From assembly GCA_016780665.1 (NCBI GenBank), contig JADHLM010000072.1:1-5282 (forward strand): DNA of 5,282 nt, in the 5' to 3' direction. Source of the DNA: Hyphomicrobiales bacterium. GTDB taxonomy: Bacteria; Pseudomonadota; Alphaproteobacteria; Rhizobiales; TMED25. Of the stretch, positions 1 through 5,282 are shown in pieces. Within the stretch, counting starts at the first letter, position 1; each line of letters starts with the position of its first letter. Position numbers and translations under genes: made by a program. The notes below the pieces were generated by a model. That model was not told the DNA's origin and searched no databases. It worked only from the letters and a program-made list of their open reading frames with translations.

Positions 1-352
1 CAAGAAGGGCTTGGGATGCAGAAAAACATAACGTAACATTTGTTGGGATTTTTAAATTGTAAAATTTATTACAAGCTTCCAACCCATCCCACGTTAGTGG
101 AATTTTGACTACAACATTAGGAGCGATGTCATGTAAAATTTTCCCCTCTTCAACCATTTCACTGGAAGTGATAGCTGTAACCTCTGCACTGACAGGACCA
201 GGAATTAATTGACAAATTTTTGAGATTGTCTCTTTTATATCTTTCCCAGATTTAGCAATTAGTGATGGGTTCGTAGTGACTCCATCAACCATATTTGTTT
301 TTGATAGATCTTCTATTTCATCAATTTCAGCGGTATCAATAAAAAATTTCAT
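1..352 (-). CDS. tal: Transaldolase / fructose-6-phosphate aldolase-like protein, N-terminal part (runs off left edge)
   Basis: This is the small transaldolase family (TalC/Fsa type), a cytoplasmic TIM-barrel class I aldolase. It either transfers a dihydroxyacetone unit between sugar phosphates in the non-oxidative pentose phosphate pathway or cleaves fructose 6-phosphate. The visible 117 codons start MKFFIDTAEI, with the conserved Asp at residue 6 on the first strand. TTNPS follows at 26-30, and VVVKIPLT at 80-87 holds Lys83, which aligns with the Schiff-base lysine. TNVTLCFSASQALL at 104-117 is typical of this family. Family members are about 215-220 residues, so roughly the second half lies beyond the left edge. 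The ATG at 352-350 is preceded by a GGA-containing purine run 6 bases upstream, which supports this start. The gene is divergent from priA. The family is clear; transaldolase versus fructose-6-phosphate aldolase activity cannot be decided here. Members with KIPLTWDGL-type sequence are usually annotated as transaldolase. No frameshift is seen. Confidence 0.93.
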   Translation of the reverse strand, partial: MKFFIDTAEIDEIEDLSKTNMVDGVTTNPSLIAKSGKDIKETISKICQLIPGPVSAEVTAITSSEMVEEGKILHDIAPNVVVKIPLTWDGLEACNKFYNLKIPTNVTLCFSASQALL

Positions 353-384
353 CTTTTTTCCAATCATATTAAATATAGGAAGAA

Positions 385-413
385 TCTATATATATAAATG
401 ACAAGTAAATCAA
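385..413 (-). promoter_or_regulatory. Candidate promoter for the transaldolase gene
   Basis: On the minus strand, TTGATT (413-408) resembles a -35 box. It lies 17 bases before TATAGA (390-385), a partial match to a -10 box. Initiation would fall near position 378, leaving a leader of about 25 bases before the ATG at 352. The surrounding DNA is a TA-repeat run (387-396) that offers several alternative -10 matches, so the exact placement is uncertain. Confidence 0.3.
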
Positions 414-419
414 ATTTAC
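405..419. repeat. Short inverted repeat in the tal/priA divergent intergenic region
   Basis: GTAAAT (405-410) and ATTTAC (414-419) are perfect 6-base arms around a 3-base centre. The repeat lies between the two divergent genes and overlaps the candidate -35 boxes on both strands. It could be an operator, but in DNA this AT-rich a repeat of this size can arise by chance. No bound regulator can be named. Confidence 0.35.
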
Positions 420-445
420 CTAGACTTATTATCGTAGGGTATAAT
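415..445 (+). promoter_or_regulatory. Candidate sigma-70-type promoter for priA
   Basis: A perfect TATAAT -10 hexamer lies at 440-445, about 44 bases before the priA start codon. The best upstream partner is TTTACC at 415-420 (4 of 6 matches to TTGACA), but the 19-base spacer is longer than ideal. Initiation near 452 would give a leader of about 37 bases. The -10 match is the main support; the -35 is weak. Confidence 0.45.
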
Positions 446-488
446 TATTATCACTTAGTTAAATATTCAAAAAAATTTATTATAAGAA

Positions 489-2651
489 ATGAATAAACCT
501 AAATTTTTGTCAGTTCTGTTACCTATAAATATTGATAGACCTTTCACATACACCTCAGATGACAACCTGGGAGTAGGAACGATAGTAAAAGTTTCTTTTG
601 GCAAAAGGGAGCTTTATGGTGTTGTCTGGGGGGCTAATAAAAATGAAAAGAAACCAGATAATATTAAAATTAAACCCATCATCGAAGTGGCAGGAAAAGG
701 TGAAGCATATATTTTACCAACAAATATGTTGAACTTTATTAAATGGATTTCAGACTACTACTTGATGCCATTGGGATTGGTATTAAAAGCCTCACTCAAA
801 CAACAATTTTTCAAAAAAAATTCTAGAGAAAGCTATGTCTTAAGAGTTAATCCTATTTATCAATCCAAAATTACAGAAAAACAGAAAGTAGTTTTAGAAG
901 AATTCAAGCAAAATAATACTATAGATAAAAGGTCATTAATTGCCAAAACCGCTATATCAAATTCAATCATAACCAGGATGATAAAGAATGAAATATTAAT
1001 TAAAGAAGAAACGCATGAAAATATAACTAAAATTAATTTAGACACAAAAATAGAATTAAATTCAGAACAACTGAAAGCATCAAGAGTTCTTATTAATTCA
1101 ATTAAAAAAAAGGAAGTAGTATTACTGGATGGTATTACAGGATCTGGAAAAACAGAGGTTTATTTATCAGCGGTTGATGAGATATTACATCAAGGTGATC
1201 AGGTACTGATACTTCTTCCTGAAATAACACTAACTCACGACTTTGTTCACAGTTTAAAGAAAAGATATAAAAACCAGATTGCTGAGTGGAACTCTAGCTT
1301 AACTGAAACCCAAAGAAGGAGTATTTGGTTTGGGGTATTGAACAAGGAGATTAAATTAATAATTGGGGCTCGCTCAAGCTTATTCCTCCCTTTCAAAAAA
1401 TTAGGGCTACTTATTGTTGATGAAGAACATGACCAATCTTACAAACAAGAGGAAGGCATAATTTATAATGCGAGAGATATGGCAATACTCAAATCAAATC
1501 AACTAAATATAGCCTGCATACTCTCAACAGCAACACCCTCAGTTGAATCATATTATAATGTCAGGCAAAATAAATTTAAAAGAACTTCATTAGAAAATAG
1601 ATTTCATGGAACACAGCTTCCAACTGTGAAATTTATAGATATGAGGAAAGCTAATAAAGTTAAAGAGTCTTTCTTGCCTGTCGAATTAGTAGAAGACATA
1701 AAAGCCAACTATGTGCGTGGCGAACAATCATTACTATTCTTAAATAGAAGAGGGTATTCTCCTCTCTCAATTTGTGGTAAGTGTGGTATAAGAGTTGATT
1801 GTCCAAACTGTGATACTTGGTTAGTGCTACATAAAAATAATTCTCAATATATTTGTCATAGATGCGGGCACACAGAAGAAATAATTAAAGTGTGTAAAAG
1901 CTGCCACTCTCAGGATACCATAATTCCAAGTGGAAGAGGGATTGAGAGGGTTGATGAGGAAATAGCAAGAATATTGCCTGAAGTTAAAAGGATGATATTC
2001 TCAAGTGATTATCTAAATAAGCCAACAGATATACTAAACGCTTTAGAAAAAATAAAAAATAATGAAATTGATTTAATTATTGGCACTCAGTTAGTTTCAA
2101 AAGGTTATAATTTCCCATATTTAACATATGTTGGAGTCATAGATGGTGATTTTGGTTTGGAACTATCTGATATTAGATCTGCAGAGAGAACATATCAAAT
2201 ATTAAATCAGGTAGCTGGAAGAGCTGGGCGAATGAAGCAAGAAAGTATTGTGAAAATTATAACCCACATGCCAGATCATCCATTGATTCAATCTATAAAA
2301 AATAACCAAAAAGAAGATTTTTATAACACTGAATTAGCTATAAGAAAAATTGCAGGAATGCCTCCTTTTTCCAGGTTGGTATCAATCATTATAAGTTCTT
2401 CTGATAAAGCTCTATTACTTGATTATGTTAGGAGATTAGATGAGCTAAAAAATATACCTAAAAATATTGATGTTTTTGGTCCGATTGAGGCCCCAATATC
2501 AAAACTGAGAAAGAAGCATCGAATGAGATTTCTAATAAGAAGTCCCAAAAACTCACATATTCAATTTTATGTCGATAGATGGTTAAAAACACTAAAAATT
2601 AATCCTAAGATTAGGGTTGTTGTAGATGTTGATCCTTACAATTTTCTATAA
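489..2651 (+). CDS. priA: Primosomal protein N' (replication restart helicase PriA)
   Basis: PriA is the 3'-to-5' superfamily 2 DNA helicase that recognises stalled or collapsed replication forks and starts primosome assembly so that DnaB can be reloaded. The 720 residues are close to the 732 of E. coli PriA, so the gene is complete. The N-terminal fork-binding domain (about 1-105) carries the typical LLPINIDRPFTY and VKVSFGKRELYGVVW segments. A winged-helix-like region follows, then the helicase core: Walker A GITGSGKT (215-222), LLPEITLT (242-249), DEEH (311-314) and TATPS (347-351). Eight zinc-ligand cysteines sit at 429, 432, 438, 441, 456, 459, 469 and 472. Late helicase motifs are IGTQLVSKGYNFP (531-543) and QVAGRAGR (574-581). 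The C-terminal domain ends in VVDVDPYNFL. An in-frame TAA at 483-485 fixes the ATG at 489 as the most upstream usable start. No clear Shine-Dalgarno sequence precedes it, only a few adjacent purines. The gene is divergent from the transaldolase gene and 164 bases upstream of atpH on the same strand. Confidence 0.98.
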   Translation: MNKPKFLSVLLPINIDRPFTYTSDDNLGVGTIVKVSFGKRELYGVVWGANKNEKKPDNIKIKPIIEVAGKGEAYILPTNMLNFIKWISDYYLMPLGLVLKASLKQQFFKKNSRESYVLRVNPIYQSKITEKQKVVLEEFKQNNTIDKRSLIAKTAISNSIITRMIKNEILIKEETHENITKINLDTKIELNSEQLKASRVLINSIKKKEVVLLDGITGSGKTEVYLSAVDEILHQGDQVLILLPEITLTHDFVHSLKKRYKNQIAEWNSSLTETQRRSIWFGVLNKEIKLIIGARSSLFLPFKKLGLLIVDEEHDQSYKQEEGIIYNARDMAILKSNQLNIACILSTATPSVESYYNVRQNKFKRTSLENRFHGTQLPTVKFIDMRKANKVKESFLPVELVEDIKANYVRGEQSLLFLNRRGYSPLSICGKCGIRVDCPNCDTWLVLHKNNSQYICHRCGHTEEIIKVCKSCHSQDTIIPSGRGIERVDEEIARILPEVKRMIFSSDYLNKPTDILNALEKIKNNEIDLIIGTQLVSKGYNFPYLTYVGVIDGDFGLELSDIRSAERTYQILNQVAGRAGRMKQESIVKIITHMPDHPLIQSIKNNQKEDFYNTELAIRKIAGMPPFSRLVSIIISSSDKALLLDYVRRLDELKNIPKNIDVFGPIEAPISKLRKKHRMRFLIRSPKNSHIQFYVDRWLKTLKINPKIRVVVDVDPYNFL

Positions 2652-2705
2652 ATATTCTAAATTTGTAAATAACTGGCTCTTTTGTTGAAATGTATAGAGA
2701 TTTTA

Positions 2706-2732
2706 TTGCACATAATGTTTAGCTGTGATAAG
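2706..2732 (+). promoter_or_regulatory. Weak candidate promoter upstream of atpH
   Basis: Within the 164-base gap between priA and atpH, TTGCAC (2706-2711) resembles a -35 box. It precedes TGTGATAAG (2724-2732), an extended-TG -10-like element, with a short 15-base spacer. An alternative pair, TTGAAA (2685-2690) and CATAAT (2711-2716), has a 20-base spacer. TATACA (2795-2800) is a third possible -10, but it has no good -35 and would leave almost no leader. The gap contains no GC-rich hairpin followed by a T-run, so read-through from priA is also possible. Confidence 0.2.
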
Positions 2733-2815
2733 GAATATATGTTTTCTGATAAATTATTTTAAATTTAAACTGAATCGTCATAACAAATAGAATTTATACA
2801 GGGTAATTTTCTCAA

Positions 2816-3373
2816 ATGTCACATGAAACGTCCATATCAGAAGTGGCTAAAAGATACGCAAAAGCAACATACGAACTAGCAAGTACCGATGGTATTGCTT
2901 CCCAAGTTTCAGATGATTTAACCTCACTAAAAAGTATGATAATTAATAACGAAAATTTGTTAAATCTCATATCTAGTCCAACATTTACGTCTCAGGAACA
3001 GTCAGCAGTTTTTGATGTTTTTTTTAAAAAACAAAAAACATCTAAAATAGTACAAAATCTTATAAACGTGCTAATCAGGAACAGAAGAGTTAATACTCTT
3101 ATATCTGTGGTGAATGCATTCGAGCTGATCTTGAAAGAAAATAGTGGTGAGATCTTAGCAGAAGTCACCGCAGTCAGTGAATTAACTAAAGAACAACTAA
3201 ACCAAATAAGAGATAATCTTAAAAAGATGACAGGTAAAGAAGTTCAACTTGAAACAAATATTGAGCCAAATATACTTGGCGGAATTAAAGTTAAAATCGG
3301 ATCACAGATGATTGATGCATCTGTTTCGACTAAATTGAATAATCTAAAAATTCTAATGAAAGGTGCAAACTAA
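2816..3373 (+). CDS. atpH: F1F0 ATP synthase subunit delta
   Basis: This is the delta subunit (OSCP homologue) of the F-type ATP synthase. It sits on top of the alpha3beta3 head and ties it to the peripheral b-subunit stalk, so the head does not turn with the rotor. The 185 residues match the family length. The N-terminal helical domain opens with the conserved VAKRYAKATYELA (10-22). The C-terminal segment 154-178 has the family pattern LGG, then IG, ASVSTKLNNLK. The ATG at 2816 places the VAKRYA motif at the usual distance from the start. Ribosome binding looks poor: the nearest purine block, AGGG at 2800-2803, is 12 bases upstream. The stop codon shares one base with the atpA start (TAATG), which indicates translational coupling. 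An eight-T plus six-A tract at 3018-3031 encodes part of VFFKKQK without breaking the frame. The sequence is divergent, as is normal for this subunit, but its position before atpA makes the call firm. Confidence 0.96.
   Translation: MSHETSISEVAKRYAKATYELASTDGIASQVSDDLTSLKSMIINNENLLNLISSPTFTSQEQSAVFDVFFKKQKTSKIVQNLINVLIRNRRVNTLISVVNAFELILKENSGEILAEVTAVSELTKEQLNQIRDNLKKMTGKEVQLETNIEPNILGGIKVKIGSQMIDASVSTKLNNLKILMKGAN
3358..3363 (+). promoter_or_regulatory. Ribosome binding site of atpA inside the end of atpH
   Basis: GAAAGG lies 9 bases before the atpA ATG, within the last codons of atpH. Together with the TAATG stop-start overlap, it supports coupled translation and the chosen atpA start. Confidence 0.6.
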
Positions 3374-4908
3374 TGGATCTAAAAGCTGCAGAAATTTCTG
3401 CAATATTAAAGGAGCAAATTAAAAACTTTGATGCTAACGCTGAAGTATCTGAAGTTGGGCAAGTATTATCAGTGGGTGATGGTATCGCCAGAGTGTATGG
3501 ACTTGATAATGTTCAGGCAGGTGAAATGGTTGAATTTGCCAATGGGGTAAAAGGAATGGCACTAAACCTTGAAATGGATAACGTTGGTATCGTGATATTT
3601 GGTGATGATAAAGATATTCATGAAGGTGACGTTGTTAAAAGAACTGGGGATATTGTTGAGGTTCCTGTTGGTAAGGAATTGTTGGGAAGAGTTGTGGATG
3701 CTCTCGGTAATCCAATTGATGGTAAGGGTCCGATTAAAGCAGAACAAAATGGAAGGGTAGATATCAAAGCACCTGGTATTATGCCTCGTAGATCTGTTCA
3801 CGAACCAATGCAAACCGGTCTTAAAGCCATTGATGCACTTATACCGATAGGTAGAGGACAAAGAGAGCTTATAATTGGAGACAGACAAACAGGTAAAACT
3901 GCAATCGCGCTTGATACTATTTTGAATCAAAAGTCTGTCAATCAAACAGATGATGAAAGTGCAAAATTGTATTGTGTGTACGTTGCTATCGGACAAAAAA
4001 GGTCATCAGTAGCTCAGCTTGTTAAGATACTCGAGGATAATGGCGCACTTGAATATTCAATTGTTGTTGCTGCTACTGCATCTGATCCTGCTCCCTTACA
4101 ATATTTGGCGCCATTCACAGGCTGTACAATGGGTGAGTATTTCAGAGATAATGGTATGCATTCATTGATTGTCTATGATGATCTTTCTAAACAAGCAGTC
4201 GCATACAGGCAAATGTCACTTCTACTTAGAAGACCTCCTGGACGTGAAGCTTATCCTGGGGATGTATTCTACCTTCATTCAAGGCTTCTTGAAAGAGCAG
4301 CTAAACTTAATGAAGACAATGGTTCAGGTTCTCTAACTGCACTTCCAGTTATTGAAACGCAGGCGAATGATGTTTCTGCATTTATTCCTACCAACGTTAT
4401 CTCTATCACAGATGGACAGATATTCCTGGAAACAGATTTATTCTATCAAGGTATTAGGCCTGCAGTGAACGTGGGTTTGTCTGTTAGCCGTGTGGGATCC
4501 TCAGCTCAAATAAAAGCAATGAAGCAAGTGGCAGGGAAGATTAAAGGTGAATTAGCACAATATCGTGAGATGGCAGCATTCGCTCAGTTTGGATCAGATC
4601 TTGATGCTACAACACAAAGATTGCTTGCACGTGGTGAACGTTTAACCGAATTGCTGAAACAATCACAATTTAGTCCACTTAGGGTTGAAGAGCAGGTTTG
4701 CTCAATATATGCAGCTGTTAATGGCTATCTAGATAGTGTCAGTGTTAAAAGAATATCTGCATATGAAAAAGGCTTACTTGAGTTAATGAATACAACTAAT
4801 AAAGCTATTCTAGAAACAATTGCAAAAGAGCAACAAATTTCTGATAAAACAGAAGAAAAACTCAAGACCATTATTAGCAACTACACGAAATCTTTCGCAG
4901 CGGAGTAA
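3373..4908 (+). CDS. atpA: F1F0 ATP synthase subunit alpha
   Basis: This is the alpha subunit of the F1 head. Three copies alternate with three beta subunits; alpha binds a non-exchanging nucleotide and supplies the arginine finger to the catalytic sites on beta. The 511 residues are the usual length. The N-terminal beta-barrel covers about 25-95 (VGDGIARVYGLDNVQAGEMVEF at 34-55). The nucleotide-binding domain carries Walker A GDRQTGKT (169-176) and the Walker B region SLIVYDD (264-270). The family signature PAVNVGLSVS (363-372) is followed directly by Arg373, the arginine finger. A C-terminal helical domain completes the protein. The start overlaps the atpH stop by one base and the N-terminus MDLKAAEISAILKEQI is typical. 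atpG begins four bases after the stop codon. The gene looks intact, and its high conservation makes the assignment essentially certain. Confidence 0.99.
   Translation: MDLKAAEISAILKEQIKNFDANAEVSEVGQVLSVGDGIARVYGLDNVQAGEMVEFANGVKGMALNLEMDNVGIVIFGDDKDIHEGDVVKRTGDIVEVPVGKELLGRVVDALGNPIDGKGPIKAEQNGRVDIKAPGIMPRRSVHEPMQTGLKAIDALIPIGRGQRELIIGDRQTGKTAIALDTILNQKSVNQTDDESAKLYCVYVAIGQKRSSVAQLVKILEDNGALEYSIVVAATASDPAPLQYLAPFTGCTMGEYFRDNGMHSLIVYDDLSKQAVAYRQMSLLLRRPPGREAYPGDVFYLHSRLLERAAKLNEDNGSGSLTALPVIETQANDVSAFIPTNVISITDGQIFLETDLFYQGIRPAVNVGLSVSRVGSSAQIKAMKQVAGKIKGELAQYREMAAFAQFGSDLDATTQRLLARGERLTELLKQSQFSPLRVEEQVCSIYAAVNGYLDSVSVKRISAYEKGLLELMNTTNKAILETIAKEQQISDKTEEKLKTIISNYTKSFAAE
4901..4905 (+). promoter_or_regulatory. 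Ribosome binding site that fixes the TTG start of atpG
   Basis: CGGAG lies at the end of atpA, abutting its stop codon. It is 7 bases before TTG at 4913, an optimal distance for ribosome binding. It supports the non-ATG start and suggests that atpG translation is coupled to termination of atpA. Confidence 0.7.
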
Positions 4909-4912
4909 TTAA

Positions 4913-5282
4913 TTGCCAAATTTAAAAGAACTAAAAAACAGGCAAGTTAGCGTAAAAGCAACCCAAAAGATAACAAGGGCTATGCAAATGGTAGCTGCTG
5001 CGAAACTTAATAAAGCACAAGAAAGTGCTCAGCGTGCCCGCCCATACGTGGCTAAGATTTCAAATGTTATGAGTAATCTTCTCTCATCAGTAGATGAAGG
5101 TTCAGCACCTCAATTGATGATTGGGAATGGAGCTGATAATGTACATTTATTAGTCGTAGCTGCTGCTGACAGAGGACTCTGTGGTGCTTTTAATACAAAT
5201 ATTGTTAAATTAGCAATCCAGGAAATAAAAACATTACTATCAAATGGGAAACAAGTTAAAATTCTTTGTATTGGTAAAAAGG
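4913..5282 (+). CDS. atpG: F1F0 ATP synthase subunit gamma, N-terminal part (TTG start, runs off right edge)
   Basis: Gamma is the central rotor shaft of the F1 head; its two long terminal helices form a coiled coil inside the alpha3beta3 ring and couple proton flow to catalysis. The visible 123 codons begin MPNLKELKNR, with the highly conserved VKATQKITRAMQMVAAAKL at 14-32. DRGLCGAFN at 86-94 is the start of the central Rossmann-like domain. The full protein should be about 290 residues, so more than half is beyond the right edge. The start is TTG at 4913. An in-frame TAA at 4910-4912 excludes any earlier start, and the first in-frame ATG (4982, codon 24) would remove half of the conserved N-terminal helix. 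CGGAG seven bases upstream supports the TTG. The gene follows atpA by four bases in the same operon. The reading frame is intact to the window edge. Confidence 0.97.
   Translation, partial: MPNLKELKNRQVSVKATQKITRAMQMVAAAKLNKAQESAQRARPYVAKISNVMSNLLSSVDEGSAPQLMIGNGADNVHLLVVAAADRGLCGAFNTNIVKLAIQEIKTLLSNGKQVKILCIGKK

Noticed and set aside
387..396. TA dinucleotide run as a microsatellite or regulatory repeat
   Set aside because: Only five units, in an AT-rich promoter region. I see nothing to suggest phase variation.
860..1045. 61-codon minus-strand open frame inside priA
   Set aside because: It lies entirely within the intact priA frame, has no recognisable motif, and reads as hydrophobic low-complexity sequence expected opposite AT-rich coding DNA.
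2715..2762. 15-codon ATG-to-TAA frame in the priA-atpH gap
   Set aside because: It has no ribosome binding site and no distinctive composition. A frame this short is expected by chance and I see no leader-peptide feature.
2758..2769. Perfect 12-base palindrome TTTAAATTTAAA upstream of atpH
   Set aside because: It is made only of A and T in a very AT-rich gap, would form no stable hairpin, and is likely by chance.
3562..3996. 144-codon minus-strand open frame inside atpA
   Set aside because: It is a shadow of the highly conserved atpA frame. Its translation matches no family I recognise.
4982..5282. ATG at codon 24 as the start of atpG
   Set aside because: It would remove the conserved N-terminal helix beginning PNLKELKNR, and the TTG at 4913 has a well-spaced ribosome binding site.
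1..5282. Novel system, mobile element, CRISPR array or RNA gene
   Set aside because: Nearly all of the window is accounted for by four well-known housekeeping proteins plus a transaldolase. The two gaps are short and show no tRNA-like fold, direct-repeat array or transposase remnant.

Overview
This window is AT-rich chromosomal DNA from a bacterium, most likely an alphaproteobacterium. It looks like ordinary core-genome sequence rather than an accessory island. Three things point that way. The F1 ATP synthase genes begin with atpH and run atpH-atpA-atpG, with no F0 genes directly upstream; alphaproteobacteria typically keep the F1 cluster (atpHAGDC) apart from the F0 cluster. priA lies just before atpH, with a short transaldolase gene beyond it, an arrangement I associate with alphaproteobacteria. 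The protein sequences also resemble alphaproteobacterial family members. The AT-rich codon use would suit a streamlined marine or host-associated lineage, but I cannot assign a genus from sequence alone.

Layout, left to right. Positions 1-352 (minus strand) hold the first 117 codons of a transaldolase / fructose-6-phosphate aldolase-like gene that runs off the left edge. Positions 353-488 are a divergent intergenic region with candidate promoters for both flanking genes and a short inverted repeat between them. Positions 489-2651 (plus) encode full-length PriA, the replication restart helicase, with all helicase motifs and eight zinc-binding cysteines present. Positions 2652-2815 are a 164-base AT-rich gap with no visible terminator and only a weak promoter candidate. 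From 2816 to the right edge runs the F1 ATP synthase operon: atpH (delta), atpA (alpha) and the first 123 codons of atpG (gamma). atpG starts with TTG, so a simple ATG-based ORF scan would miss it.

The atp genes form a tight translational unit. atpH and atpA share one base (TAATG), and the ribosome binding site of atpG overlaps the end of atpA. Together they encode the stator connector, the alpha subunit of the catalytic hexamer and the rotor shaft of the ATP synthase. The beta and epsilon genes (atpD, atpC) are expected beyond the right edge. priA and the transaldolase gene are functionally unrelated to ATP synthesis.

I found no RNA gene, mobile element, CRISPR array, attachment site or sign of recent transfer, and no evidence of a novel system. 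The observations worth a second look are modest: the TTG start of atpG, the inverted repeat between the divergent genes, the unclear transcriptional boundary between priA and atpH, and a homopolymer tract in atpH.
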